Assembly: GCF_001735805.1 (NCBI RefSeq)
Contig: NZ_CP017248.1
Coordinates: 3,410,001-3,474,000 of the forward strand
Length of the DNA: 64,000 bases
Direction of reading: 5' to 3'
Source: Streptomyces fodineus
GTDB taxonomy: Bacteria; Actinomycetota; Actinomycetes; Streptomycetales; Streptomycetaceae
Part shown: positions 1-9,101 of the stretch, one piece after another
Numbering within the stretch: position 1 is the stretch's first letter
Layout of the letters: each line of letters starts with the position of its first letter
Translations under genes and position numbers: made by a program
Notes under the pieces: generated by a model
The model's input: the letters and a program-made list of their open reading frames with translations, nothing else
Told to the model about the DNA's origin: nothing
Databases searched by the model: none

Positions 1-414
1 GACGGTGTCCTTGTTCGCGGACGTCTCGGTGCCGTAGTGCGGCTCGGGCCAGAGGTTCTCCGCGCTCCTCGGGGAGCCGCCGAGTTCGAGCGGGACGAAG
101 TGGTCCTCCTCGTAGTCCGAGGGGTTGGTGTCGGAGTAGCCGTACTCGACGATCTGCTGCTTCTTCAGCGCGGTGGTGTAGGAACTGGGCGGCCGTACGG
201 TCGCGGTCCAGCCGGAGACGCAGATGGTCGAGTCGATGGTGTCCTGGGTGACGTCGGGGTTGAGGGCCCCGGGCGTGCAGGCCGAGTCGGGCAGGGGGAG
301 GTAGTCCTGGCTGCAACTGGCGGCGTGGGCCGTGCCGGTGGTGACGGTGAGGCCCGCGGCGGCGAGGGCGAGTGAGGAGAGGGCGGTCACCAGGGGCCGC
401 GATATTCGGGACAT
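1..414 (-). CDS. Secreted HNH-like nuclease domain protein (3' end cut by window edge)
   Basis: The reading frame starts with ATG at 414 and runs off the left edge, giving 138 codons. The N-terminus is a clear Sec signal peptide (SRISRPLVTALSSLALAAAG then a TAHAA cleavage region at about residue 31). The mature part has Cys residues at about 34, 46 and 65 and the motif EEDHFVPLELGG followed by ENLWPEP. An (E/D)DH-x-V/I-PLELGG-x-NLWPEP block is the core of HNH/beta-beta-alpha-metal nucleases of actinobacteria and phages. It is therefore probably a secreted DNase-like protein, but the C-terminal metal-binding residues lie outside the window, so activity cannot be judged. It is the last gene of a minus-strand stretch with its own upstream region (415-689). 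Confidence 0.65.
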   Translation of the reverse strand, partial: MSRISRPLVTALSSLALAAAGLTVTTGTAHAASCSQDYLPLPDSACTPGALNPDVTQDTIDSTICVSGWTATVRPPSSYTTALKKQQIVEYGYSDTNPSDYEEDHFVPLELGGSPRSAENLWPEPHYGTETSANKDTV

Positions 415-526
415 GTGGGGGTCTCCCGGTGTGGTGCCCGGCAGAGGTTCCGGGCGGTCGTGGGCATGACAGCACCGGGATCATCTATGCGGGTAGACCC
501 CTTTGCCCGACCGAGGGCTCCCTTGA

Positions 527-542
527 TTGAACGTTTATTCAA
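527..542. promoter_or_regulatory. AT-rich inverted repeat upstream of the HNH-like gene
   Basis: Within the 275-bp gap 415-689 the only structure I see is TTGAA-N6-TTCAA at 527-542, in a locally AT-rich patch (TTGAACGTTTATTCAA). It lies about 113 bp upstream of the ATG at 414 and could be an operator or part of its promoter. The rest of the gap shows no convincing gene. Confidence 0.3.
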
Positions 543-689
543 ACGCGAACAGTGCGAGGCAAGGCCTTGACGGGGGCTTGACGTTGCGTCCGGCCAAGGG
601 GCCTGGACGCGCACCGTAGTCGGCGTGATCGTTCGTCAACTACCCATCATAGACCGGGTGAACGCACGCTGAACGACGTCATCACACAC

Positions 690-2561
690 CTACGCCAGGC
701 TGTCCCGCCACGCCCTGTGCAGATCCGCGAAGCGGCCCGTGCCGCCGATCAGTTCGTCCGGGCGGCCGTCCTCCACGATCCGGCCGTGCTCCATCACCAG
801 GACCCGGTCCGCGATCTCCACGGTCGACAGCCGGTGCGCGATCACCACGGCCGTACGGCCCCGCAGCACCGTCGACATCGCGCGCTGGACGGCCCGCTCG
901 CCCGGGATGTCCAGGGAGCTGGTCGCCTCGTCGAGGATCAGTACGGCCGGGTCTGCGAGCAACGCGCGGGCGAACGCGACCAGTTGGCGCTGGCCGGCCG
1001 AGATGCGCCCGCCGCGTTTGCGGACGTCGGTGTCGTAGCCGTCGGGCAGGGCGCCGATGAACTCGTGCGCGCCGATCGCCTTCGCCGCCTGCTCGATCTC
1101 GGCACGGGTGGCGTCGGGCCGGCCGATGGCGATGTTGTCCGCGACCGTGCCGGAGAACAGGAACGCCTCCTGGGTCACCATGACCACCCCGCGCCGCAGT
1201 TCCGGCACGGACAGCTCGCGCAAGTCCACCCCGTCGAGGAGCACGCGGCCCTCGGAGGGGTCGTAGAAGCGGGCGAGGAGCTTGGCGAGCGTGGACTTGC
1301 CCGCGCCCGTGGCGCCGACCACGGCGACCGTCTGCCCGGCCGGGAGGGTCAGATCGAAACGGGGCAGCACCTCGCCGCCCGTACGGTAGCCGAACCGTAC
1401 TCGGTCGAAGACGACCTCGCGGCCCGGGAAGTCGCCCTTCGGCGCCGGGAGTTCGCGCGGCTTTGCCGGCTCCGGCACGGACGGGGTCTGCGCCAGCAGC
1501 CCGGCGATCTTCTCCAGGGAGGCGGCGGCCGACTGGTAGGAGTTCAGGAACATGCCCAGCCGGTCGATCGGGTCGTACAGCCGGCGCAGATACAGCACGG
1601 CCGCGGCCAGCACGCCCAGCTCCAGCGAGCCGGACGCCACCCGGTAGGCACCCCACAGTACGATCCCCGCGACCGACGTGTTGGCCACCAGCCGGGAGCC
1701 GACCACATAGCGGGCCATCTCCAGCATGGCGTCGCCGTTCGTGCGCTCGTGGCGCGCGTTCAGCGCGGCGAACTCGGCGTCGTTCGCCGCCTCCCGGCGG
1801 AAGGCGCGCACCGGACGGATGCCGTTCATCGTCTCCACGAACTTCACGATCACCGCCGCGATCGCCGTGGACCGCACCCGGTACACCCGGCCCGCCCGCC
1901 GCTGGTAGAGCCGTACGAGCAGGTACAGCGGCACGAAGGAGGCCACCGCGACCGCGCCCAGGCCGAGGTCCAGCCACAGCAGCATCGCCGAGATGTAGAC
2001 GAAGGACAGCACGACGGTCACCAGCTCCTGCAGGCCCTCGTCGAGCAGCTCGCGCAGCGACTCGACGTCCGTCGTGGAGCGGGAGATCAGCCTCCCCGAG
2101 GTGTAGCGCTCGTGGAAGTCGATGCTCAGCGCCTGTGCGTGCCGGAAGATCCGGCCGCGCAGGTCCAGCAGCACGTCCTGGCTGACCCGGGCGGAGGTCT
2201 CGATGAACGCGAACTGCAGCGCGCCGGACAGCAGCGCGCACAGCAGACAGCCGACGGCCACCGCGATCAGCGGGCCGTGCCGGTCGTCCCGGAACGCCGG
2301 TACGGCGGTGTCGATGGCGTACGCCACCAGCAGCGGGCCCATCTGTACCACCGCCTGCTGGAGCAGCAGCAGGAGGGTGGTCACGGCGGCCCGGGCCTTC
2401 AGGGGCGCGAGCAGGGAGCGCAGCAGGGCGGCCGTGGCGCCGGGCGGGGCGGGCAGCACGTCCCGGTCGAAGACGTCGCCGTCACGTGCGTGGCCTTCGC
2501 TGCGCGGGCCGGGGAGTTCGTCGTCCTCGGCGCTGGGAGTGGAGGCGGTCGTGGTGGTCAA
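690..2561 (-). CDS. ABC exporter subunit B, fused membrane and ATPase domains
   Basis: 623 residues in the type IV (MsbA/BmrCD-like) exporter layout: a charged N-terminal tail of about 45 residues, six membrane helices to about residue 340, then the nucleotide-binding domain. Walker A is GATGAGKST, the signature is SAGQRQ, Walker B is LILDEAT with the catalytic Glu present, and the H-loop is IAHRLS, so this half looks fully catalytic. The start is a TTG with GGAGGA 8 bp upstream; its first bases overlap the stop of the upstream subunit (TTGA, 2558-2561), so the two are translationally coupled. With its partner at 2558-5302 it should form a heterodimeric exporter; the substrate (drug, lipid or peptide) cannot be read from sequence. 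Confidence 0.9.
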   Translation of the reverse strand: MTTTTASTPSAEDDELPGPRSEGHARDGDVFDRDVLPAPPGATAALLRSLLAPLKARAAVTTLLLLLQQAVVQMGPLLVAYAIDTAVPAFRDDRHGPLIAVAVGCLLCALLSGALQFAFIETSARVSQDVLLDLRGRIFRHAQALSIDFHERYTSGRLISRSTTDVESLRELLDEGLQELVTVVLSFVYISAMLLWLDLGLGAVAVASFVPLYLLVRLYQRRAGRVYRVRSTAIAAVIVKFVETMNGIRPVRAFRREAANDAEFAALNARHERTNGDAMLEMARYVVGSRLVANTSVAGIVLWGAYRVASGSLELGVLAAAVLYLRRLYDPIDRLGMFLNSYQSAAASLEKIAGLLAQTPSVPEPAKPRELPAPKGDFPGREVVFDRVRFGYRTGGEVLPRFDLTLPAGQTVAVVGATGAGKSTLAKLLARFYDPSEGRVLLDGVDLRELSVPELRRGVVMVTQEAFLFSGTVADNIAIGRPDATRAEIEQAAKAIGAHEFIGALPDGYDTDVRKRGGRISAGQRQLVAFARALLADPAVLILDEATSSLDIPGERAVQRAMSTVLRGRTAVVIAHRLSTVEIADRVLVMEHGRIVEDGRPDELIGGTGRFADLHRAWRDSLA

Positions 2562-5302
2562 CGGGAGTCCTCCGTGTCTCCGGGGTCTCCGGGGTCTCCG
2601 GACATCAGATGCGCGTACTCGGCGTTGGTGCGCAGCAGTTCCTGGTGCGTGCCGACGGCGGTGATCCGGCCGCCCGAGAGCAGGGCGACCCGGTCGGCGA
2701 GCAGCACCGTGGAGGGGCGGTGGGCGACGATCAACGCGGTGGTGTCGGCGAGGACCTGCCGCAGTGCGGCCTCGACGGCGGCCTCCGTGTGCACGTCCAG
2801 GGCGGACAGCGGGTCGTCCAGCACCAGGAACTCCGGTCTGCCGACCACCGCGCGGGCCAGCGCGAGGCGCTGGCGCTGGCCGCCGGAGAGGCTGAGGCCC
2901 TGCTCGCCCACGCCGGTGTCCGTGCCCTGGGGAAGGGCGTGCGCGAAGCCGGCCTGCGCGACGTCGAGTGCCCGGTCGAGGTCCGCCTTTCCGGCGCCGG
3001 CCGCCGCCCCCATGAGGACGTTCTCGCCGACGCTCGCGGAGAAGAGGGTGGGTTCCTCGAAGGCGACGGCGACCATGGCGCGCAGCTCCTCGCGGGGCAT
3101 CGCGGTGATGTCGACACCGTTGAGCGTGATCCGGCCCGAGGTGACCTCGTGCAGGCGGGGCACGAGCGCGGTCAGGGTGGTCTTCCCGCTGCCGGTGGCT
3201 CCGACCAGGGCCATGGATTCGCCGGGGCGGATGTGCAGGTCGATGTGCTGGAGGAGGGGCGGGGAGTCAGGGGGTGCGTCGGGATAGCGGAACTGGACAC
3301 TGTCGAACCGCAGTCCGGTGCCGGTACCGACCGGGCGCGGGGTCCCCCGCCCGAGCCCGCGGGATACCACTGCGCCCACCCGCGCCACCCCAGCGGCACG
3401 ATTGCCCACGGCGGCGACGGATGGTTCGGTGCCTCCCGCAACGGCACGCTCGCCCGCGGCCATGGCGGGCGCTGCCGGAGCGGGCCCCACACCTGAAGCA
3501 CCGCTGCCCGCACCGGCGACGGAACGCTCGGGCTCCGCCACACAAGCACACCCGCCCGCAGCCACGGCGGGCACTGCCGGCACGCGCGCCGCGCCCCGGA
3601 CACTGCTGTCCGCAGCTCCGGCGGGCCGGCCGGCCGCTGCCACAACGGCACCCTCGCCCACAGCCATGGCGGGCGCCGCCGCGGCGGGCTCCGCACCTGA
3701 CAGACTGCCGCCCGCAGCTACGGCGGACCGTTCGGCCTCCGCCGCACAGGCACACCCGCCCGCAACCACGTCGGCCGCAGCCGGGCCGCGCGCCGCGCCC
3801 GGGACACTACTGCCCGCAGCTCCGGCGGGCCGGCCGGCCGCTGCCACAGCGGCACCCTCGCCCGCAACCACGTCAGCCGCAGCCGGGACGGGCCCCGTGC
3901 CTGACACACCGCCGCCCGCACCGGCAGCGGACCGTTCAGCCGCCGCCGCACAAGCACACCCGCCCACAGCCACGTCGGCCGCAACCCGGGCGGGCCCCGT
4001 GCCTGAAGCACCGCCGCCCGCACCGGCAGCGGACCGTTCAGCCGCCGCCGCACAGGCACACCCGCCCGCAACCACGTCGGCCGCAGCCGGGCCGCGCGCC
4101 GCGCCCGGGACACTACTGCCCGCAGCTCCGGCGGGCCGGCCGGCCGCTGCCACAGCGGCACCCTCGCCCGCAACCACGTCAGCCGCAGCCGGGACGGGCC
4201 CCGTGCCTGACACACCGCTGACCGCAGCCACCCCATGGTCAGTTCCATGCACGGCGGGTCGGCCGGTCGCTGGACTGTCCTCCCGTGCCTCGTCCAGTAC
4301 CTCGAAGTACCGTTCCGTGGCCGTCGCCGCTTCCTGGCTCATCGCCAGGAGGAAGCCGATGGAGTCCACCGGCCACCGCAGGGCAAGTGCCGTGCTCAGG
4401 AAGGCGACCAGGGTGCCGGCCGACAGTCCGCCGTCGGCGACCCGGACCGCGCCCAGCACCAGCGCCGCCCCGATGGCCAGCTCGGGCAGGGTCACGATGA
4501 CGCCCCAGATCGTGGCGAGCAGCCGGGCTTTGCGCAGTTCGGTGCCGCGCAGGGTGACCGTCAGTTCGCGGAATGCCCGCGCCTGGCTGCGGTGCCGGCC
4601 GAAACCCTTGATGATGCGGATGCCGAGCACGCTCTCCTCGACCACCGTCGTCAGGTCACCGACCTGGTCCTGGGCGCGCCGCGCCACCTCGGCGTACCGC
4701 CGTTCGAAGATGGCGCACGTCCACATCACGGGGATCGCCGGAGCGAGGATGACCAGCCCCAGCGCCCAGTCCTGCAGCAGCATGATGACCACGCCGACCA
4801 GGATCGTGACCCCGTTGACCAGCAGGAACGTCAACGGGAAGGCGAGGAACATGCGCAGCAGCATCAGGTCGGTCGTACCCCGGGACAGCAGCTGGCCCGA
4901 GGCCCAGCGGTCGTGGAAGGCGACGGGCAGCCGCTGCAGATTGCCGTAGAGACTCGCCCGCATCTCCGCCTCGACGTGCGAGAGCGGACGGGCGACCAGC
5001 CAGCGCCGTATGCCGAACAGGACCGCCTCGGCGATCCCGAGGAGGAGCAAATAGAGCGCGCCGAGCCAGACGCCGGCCGGGTCACGGTCGGCTACCGGCC
5101 CGTCCACGATCCACTTCAGGACGAGCGGGATCACCAGCCCGGTGCAGGAGGCCACGATCGCGACGAACGCGGCCGTGAACAGCCGTACCCGCACGGGGCG
5201 GACGTACGGCCACAGCCGCAGCAGGGTACGTACGGCGGAACGGTCCTCGGTGGTTGCACGTGTCGTGGGCATCATCGCGAGCGTACGGATCGGCACTGAC
5301 AT
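2558..5302 (-). CDS. ABC exporter subunit A with a ~270-residue repeat insertion
   Basis: 914 residues, about 300 longer than the usual half-exporter. Residues 30-335 are the six-helix membrane domain; residues 373-644 are eight Ala/Gly/Pro-rich 34-residue repeats (see the repeat entry); the nucleotide-binding domain follows from about residue 665 (LRFDSVQFRYPD). Walker A is GATGSGKTT and the signature is LSGGQRQ, but Walker B reads LVLDDPLSALD, with Asp in place of the catalytic Glu. This is the mark of the non-hydrolysing site of heterodimeric exporters such as TM287/288, which fits pairing with the next gene. The start could instead be the ATG at 5272 (MPTTRATTEDRS); neither has a strong ribosome binding site. 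The first three-quarters is ordinary exporter sequence; only the linker is odd. Confidence 0.88.
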   Translation of the reverse strand: MSVPIRTLAMMPTTRATTEDRSAVRTLLRLWPYVRPVRVRLFTAAFVAIVASCTGLVIPLVLKWIVDGPVADRDPAGVWLGALYLLLLGIAEAVLFGIRRWLVARPLSHVEAEMRASLYGNLQRLPVAFHDRWASGQLLSRGTTDLMLLRMFLAFPLTFLLVNGVTILVGVVIMLLQDWALGLVILAPAIPVMWTCAIFERRYAEVARRAQDQVGDLTTVVEESVLGIRIIKGFGRHRSQARAFRELTVTLRGTELRKARLLATIWGVIVTLPELAIGAALVLGAVRVADGGLSAGTLVAFLSTALALRWPVDSIGFLLAMSQEAATATERYFEVLDEAREDSPATGRPAVHGTDHGVAAVSGVSGTGPVPAAADVVAGEGAAVAAAGRPAGAAGSSVPGAARGPAAADVVAGGCACAAAAERSAAGAGGGASGTGPARVAADVAVGGCACAAAAERSAAGAGGGVSGTGPVPAAADVVAGEGAAVAAAGRPAGAAGSSVPGAARGPAAADVVAGGCACAAEAERSAVAAGGSLSGAEPAAAAPAMAVGEGAVVAAAGRPAGAADSSVRGAARVPAVPAVAAGGCACVAEPERSVAGAGSGASGVGPAPAAPAMAAGERAVAGGTEPSVAAVGNRAAGVARVGAVVSRGLGRGTPRPVGTGTGLRFDSVQFRYPDAPPDSPPLLQHIDLHIRPGESMALVGATGSGKTTLTALVPRLHEVTSGRITLNGVDITAMPREELRAMVAVAFEEPTLFSASVGENVLMGAAAGAGKADLDRALDVAQAGFAHALPQGTDTGVGEQGLSLSGGQRQRLALARAVVGRPEFLVLDDPLSALDVHTEAAVEAALRQVLADTTALIVAHRPSTVLLADRVALLSGGRITAVGTHQELLRTNAEYAHLMSGDPGDPGDTEDSR
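3371..4186 (-). repeat. Eight tandem 102-bp (34-residue) coding repeats inside an ABC transporter
   Basis: The insertion between membrane and ATPase domains is exactly eight 34-residue units. Two subtypes mostly alternate: one with GEGAAVAAAGRPAGAA and one with GGCACAAAAERSAAGAG, most opening with AADVVAG or a variant. At DNA level the period is 102 bp, with a higher-order 306-bp period: 3741-3912 and 4047-4218 are identical over 172 bp by eye. Units nearest the ATPase domain (3371-3700) are the most diverged. The pattern points to recent unequal crossover or slippage, in frame. The subtype with a Cys-Ala-Cys motif gives the linker several CxC pairs. Confidence 0.9.
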
Positions 5303-5445
5303 CGCCCACTGGGTTTCGGCCGGACCCCGGTGCTCCGTCGGTCACGGGACCTGGGAGTCGTAGCCCGGCGTCAACCGATCGGACGATGTCGCTTCGAGCG
5401 GGCCGGCCGATGTGCCGGGCCCCGCCCGACCGGGATTCTCAAGAC

Positions 5446-6366
5446 ATGCCTTCCGTCATCGAAGTCACCGATCTGCGCAAGTCGTACGGCGGCCGGGCCG
5501 TCGTCGACGGGGTCTCCTTCGCCGTCGAGGAGGGCGAGGTCTTCGGGATCCTCGGCCCGAACGGCGCCGGCAAGACCACCACCGTGGAGTGCGTCGAGGG
5601 GCTGCGGGTCCCCGACGGCGGCCGGATCCGGGTCGCCGGGCTCGACCCCGTCGCCGATCACGACGAGGTCGCCAGGATCCTCGGCGCCCAGCTCCAGCAG
5701 AGCGAGCTGCAGCCCAAGTTGACCGTGCGCGAGGCGCTGGAGCTGTACGCGTCCTTCTACCCGGACGCGGCCGACTGGCGGCCGCTCGCCGAACGCCTCG
5801 GTCTCGTCCCGAAGCTCGGCACCCGGTTCGCCAAACTGTCCGGCGGGCAGCAGCAGCGGCTGTTCATCGCGCTGGCCCTGGTCGGCAACCCGCGCCTCGT
5901 CGTGCTGGACGAGCTGACCACCGGCCTCGACCCGCGCGCCCGCCGCGACACCTGGCAGCTGATCGAGGACGTCCGCGCGAGCGGCGTCACCGTGCTGCTC
6001 GTCACCCACTTCATGGAGGAGGCGCAGCGGCTCTGCGACCGGATCGCGGTGATCGACAAGGGGCGGGTGGCCGCCCTGGACACCCCGGCCGGGCTGATCC
6101 GCCGGTCGGCGGGCGCCACCGTCATCAGCTTCACCCCGTCGGCCCCGCTGGACGACCACGACCTCGCCGCGCTCCCGGCCATCGCCTCCATCGAGCGCAA
6201 GGACGGCCGGATCACGCTCTCCGGCACCGACGAGACCGTGAACGCGGTGATCACCCTGCTCGCCCGGCACCGCGTCACCGCCCATCAGCTGCGCGTCCTC
6301 GACGCCACCCTCGACGACGCGTTCCTGGACCTGACCGACGACCGGACCAAGGAGGCCGCGGCATGA
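5446..6366 (+). CDS. ABC transporter ATP-binding protein, DrrA-like
   Basis: 306 residues from ATG 5446 (MPSVIEVTDLRKSYGG). It is a stand-alone ATPase of the drug/antibiotic exporter (DrrA, ABC-2) type: Walker A GPNGAGKTT, signature LSGGQQQR, Walker B LVVLDELTTGLD, H-loop THFMEEA, then a C-terminal extension of about 90 residues typical of DrrA/CcmA homologues. An in-frame open frame runs upstream to 5254, but this start places the first beta strand where the family has it. It is co-transcribed with the permease (ATGA overlap at 6363-6366) and with the two-component genes that follow. It should power export of a hydrophobic compound; the substrate is unknown. Confidence 0.9.
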   Translation: MPSVIEVTDLRKSYGGRAVVDGVSFAVEEGEVFGILGPNGAGKTTTVECVEGLRVPDGGRIRVAGLDPVADHDEVARILGAQLQQSELQPKLTVREALELYASFYPDAADWRPLAERLGLVPKLGTRFAKLSGGQQQRLFIALALVGNPRLVVLDELTTGLDPRARRDTWQLIEDVRASGVTVLLVTHFMEEAQRLCDRIAVIDKGRVAALDTPAGLIRRSAGATVISFTPSAPLDDHDLAALPAIASIERKDGRITLSGTDETVNAVITLLARHRVTAHQLRVLDATLDDAFLDLTDDRTKEAAA

Positions 6367-7097
6367 ACACCGCCGTCCTGCGCACCGAGTTCCGACTGTT
6401 CCGCCGCGAACCCGGCGCCGTCTTCTGGATCTTCCTGTTCCCGACGCTGCTCCTGGTGATCCTCGGCTCGATCCCGTCGTTCCGGGAGGCCGACAAGTCC
6501 CTGGGCGGGCTGCGGCCGATCGACGTCTACGTCCCCGTCACCGTCCTGATCGCCCTGATCATGTCCGGGGTGCAGTCGCTGCCGCAGGTCCTGACCGGCC
6601 ACCGGGAGCGGGGCATCCTGCGCCGGATGCGGCTCACCCCCGTACGGCCCTCCGCGCTGCTGTCCGCGCAGATGGTCGTGCAGGGCACGGTGGCGCTGGC
6701 CTCGGCGCTGCTCGCGCTGGTCGTCGGCCGGCTCGCCTTCGACGTGAAGCTGCCCGAGCAGCCGGCCGGGTATCTGCTGGCCCTGCTGCTCGCGACCGGG
6801 TCGGCCCTCGCCCTCGGCTCCGTCGTCTCGGCGCTGTCCCGCACCACGAAGGTCGCGAGCGCGATCGGCTCGGCGGTGTTCTTCCCGATGATGTTCTGCG
6901 CGGGTGTGTGGCTGCCGGTGCAGCAGATGCCGCACACGCTGGCACGTGTGGTGCAGCTGACCCCGTTCGGCGCGGCGGCCCGCGCCCTGGGCGAGGCGGC
7001 GGCCGGGCACTGGCCCGGCTGGGGGCACCTGGGCGTGCTCGCGGCCTGGACGGTGCTGCTGACGGCGGGGGCGGCCCGCTGGTTCCGCTGGGAGTGA
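6363..7097 (+). CDS. ABC-2 type permease, DrrB-like
   Basis: 244 residues, start ATG overlapping the stop of the ATPase gene. Six predicted membrane segments (for example FWIFLFPTLLLVILG at 21-35, then segments near 58-73, 101-121, 135-150, 164-180 and 218-235). The cytoplasmic loop RERGILRRMRLTPVRP is the hallmark of ABC-2 permeases, where it contacts the ATPase. It forms the channel of the exporter encoded by this operon. It ends just 25 bp before the sensor kinase start. Confidence 0.88.
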   Translation: MNTAVLRTEFRLFRREPGAVFWIFLFPTLLLVILGSIPSFREADKSLGGLRPIDVYVPVTVLIALIMSGVQSLPQVLTGHRERGILRRMRLTPVRPSALLSAQMVVQGTVALASALLALVVGRLAFDVKLPEQPAGYLLALLLATGSALALGSVVSALSRTTKVASAIGSAVFFPMMFCAGVWLPVQQMPHTLARVVQLTPFGAAARALGEAAAGHWPGWGHLGVLAAWTVLLTAGAARWFRWE

Positions 7098-7122
7098 GCG
7101 GGCCGTGCCCGACACTGGTGGG

Positions 7123-8373
7123 ATGACGACCGCCGCGCAACCGCAGATCCGGGCCCGCTTCGGCACGTGGGGGCCCTGGGCACTGCTGGTCGCCGGTACC
7201 CTCGCGGCGGCCCTCTCCGCCCGCCCGGTCGGCATGCACCGGCACGAGATGGCTCAGTCGGCGGTGCTGGTGGCCGCGGCCGCCGCGCTGCAGGGGTACT
7301 GGGCGAGGATGAAGCGGAGACGGCCGGATCCGAGCTGGACGGGTGTCTGCCTCTACGTCCTGCGCTGGGCCATCGGTTTCGTGCTGGCCTGGCTCAACCC
7401 GTTCTTCGCGTTCTACGCCGTGATCGGCTACTACACCGCCGCCATCGACCTGCCCCGCCGTCTGGTGCTGCCCGGTCTCTTCCTGACCGCCATCACCATG
7501 GCCGGCGGCCAGGTGGGCGGCTGGCCACCGCACGGGCCGGTGCAGTGGCTCGGCTTCTTCCTCGTCCTGGCCGTCAACATGGGCTTGGTCAGCCTGTTCA
7601 CCCGGTACGCCCAGCAGGAACAGGCCCGCGCCGTGGTCCAGGCCGACACCATCGCCGAACTGGAGCGCACCAACACGGCGTTGCAGCAGGCCCTGGACGA
7701 GAACGCCGCCCTCCACGCCCAACTCCTCCTCCAGGCACGGGAGGCGGGCGTCGCCGACGAGCGCCGCCGGCTCGCCGCCGAGATCCACGACACCATCGCC
7801 CAGGGCCTGACCGGGATCATCGCCCAGCTCCAGGTCGTCGCCAACGCCCCCGACCTGAACACCGCCCGCACCCACCTGGAGCGCGCCTCGGCGCTCGCCC
7901 GGCACAGCCTCGGCGAGGCCCGCCGCTCGGTGCACAACCTGGCACCGGTCGCCCTCGCCGCCGACGGACTGCCGGAGGCGCTGAAGAAGACGGTCACCGA
8001 ATGGGGCGAACGCAACGGCGTACGGGCCGAGTTCACGGTCACCGGCACCACCGAGCAGCTGCACGACGAGATCTCGGCGACCCTGCTGCGCATCGCCCAG
8101 GAGGCCCTGTCCAACGCGGCCCGGCACGCCCGCCCGGCCCGCGTCGGCGTCACCCTGTCCTTCATGGGCGACGAGGTCACGCTGGACATCCGCGACGACG
8201 GCACCGGCTTCGACCCGGCCGCCGTACCGCGGCGCACCCGCGGCGGCGGCTTCGGCCTGGACGGCATGCGGGCCCGCGCCGAACGCATCGCGGGCTCCCT
8301 CACGGTGGAGTCGGAGCCGGGACACGGCACGGCGGTGTCGGCTCGCGTACCGTTGGTCCGCGATGACCGCTGA
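7123..8373 (+). CDS. Sensor histidine kinase, NarX/DesK-type (HisKA_3)
   Basis: 416 residues from ATG 7123; a GTG at 7105 with GGGAG 10 bp upstream would add six residues and is an equal candidate. The N-terminal half holds about six membrane helices and no sizeable extracellular domain, so it probably senses within the membrane. A coiled segment (about 170-210) leads to the phosphorylation motif ERRRLAAEIHDTIAQG, the HisKA_3 form, then a HATPase domain with N box (ALSNAARHA) and G boxes (DDGTGFDP, GGFGLDGM). It overlaps the response regulator by 11 bp and follows the DrrAB-like exporter, so it likely controls that exporter in answer to its substrate or to membrane stress. Confidence 0.88.
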   Translation: MTTAAQPQIRARFGTWGPWALLVAGTLAAALSARPVGMHRHEMAQSAVLVAAAAALQGYWARMKRRRPDPSWTGVCLYVLRWAIGFVLAWLNPFFAFYAVIGYYTAAIDLPRRLVLPGLFLTAITMAGGQVGGWPPHGPVQWLGFFLVLAVNMGLVSLFTRYAQQEQARAVVQADTIAELERTNTALQQALDENAALHAQLLLQAREAGVADERRRLAAEIHDTIAQGLTGIIAQLQVVANAPDLNTARTHLERASALARHSLGEARRSVHNLAPVALAADGLPEALKKTVTEWGERNGVRAEFTVTGTTEQLHDEISATLLRIAQEALSNAARHARPARVGVTLSFMGDEVTLDIRDDGTGFDPAAVPRRTRGGGFGLDGMRARAERIAGSLTVESEPGHGTAVSARVPLVRDDR

Positions 8374-9013
8374 AACCCTCATCTCCCTGCTGATCGTCGA
8401 CGACCACCCGGTCGTCCGCGACGGCCTGCGCGGCATGTTCGAGTCCGCGCCCGGCTTCCGGGTGCTCGGGGAGGCCGCGAACGGTGTCGAGGCGGTCGCC
8501 CGGGCCGCGGCCCTGGACCCGGACGTGATCCTGATGGACCTGCGGATGCCGGGCGGCTCGGGCGTCGACGCGATCCGCGAGCTGACCCGCCGGGGCGCCC
8601 GCGCCAAGGTGCTGGTGCTGACCACGTACGACACCGACTCCGACACCCTGCCCGCGATCGAGGCGGGCGCGACCGGCTACCTCCTCAAGGACGCCCCGCG
8701 CGACGAGTTGTTCACCGCCGTCCGGGCCGCCGCCGAGGGCCGTACGGTCCTCTCCCCGGCCGTCGCCTCCCGTCTGGTCCACGCGGTCCGCACCCCCCGG
8801 CAGCCCGGCGCCGAGCCGCTGTCCGCCCGCGAGCGCGAGGTGCTGGTCCTGGTCGCCAGGGGCACATCGAACCGCGAGATCGCCCGCGAGCTGTTCATCA
8901 GCGAGGCAACGGTCAAGACCCACCTCACCCACCTGTACGCCAAACTCGGCGTCAGCGACCGGGCGGCGGCGGTGGCGGCGGGGTACGACCGGGGGATCCT
9001 CGGCGAGGGCTAG
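8363..9013 (+). CDS. NarL/FixJ-family response regulator
   Basis: 216 residues. The receiver domain has the acidic pair D13/D14, the phospho-acceptor D59 (VILMDLRMPGG), the switch Thr in VLVLTTYD and Lys in YLLKDAP. A LuxR-type helix-turn-helix closes the protein (LSAREREVLVLVARGTSNREI, then SEATVKTHLTHLYAKLGV). The start lies inside the kinase gene, so translation is coupled. It is the partner of the kinase at 7123-8373. No target box is obvious upstream of 5446. Confidence 0.92.
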   Translation: MTAETLISLLIVDDHPVVRDGLRGMFESAPGFRVLGEAANGVEAVARAAALDPDVILMDLRMPGGSGVDAIRELTRRGARAKVLVLTTYDTDSDTLPAIEAGATGYLLKDAPRDELFTAVRAAAEGRTVLSPAVASRLVHAVRTPRQPGAEPLSAREREVLVLVARGTSNREIARELFISEATVKTHLTHLYAKLGVSDRAAAVAAGYDRGILGEG

Positions 9014-9101
9014 GACGACCCCGCTTTTATTGGCTGGAGCCGCCGTCCCCACCCCCGATAAGTTCGGCGTTTGCCGGCGGGGCGAGCCGATCGGGGGATG
9101 G

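Noticed and set aside
387..614. 75-codon minus-strand frame upstream of the HNH-like gene
   Set aside because: It overlaps the signal-peptide start region in another frame and has no coding features.
717..3287. Very long plus-strand open frame antisense to both ABC exporter genes
   Set aside because: It mirrors the GC-rich third positions of real minus-strand genes, has no family-like motifs and no ribosome site.
3318..4949. Plus-strand open frame rich in Ala/Pro/Thr over the repeat array
   Set aside because: It is the complement of the 34-residue repeats in the ABC gene; the minus-strand frame is continuous with known domains on both sides.
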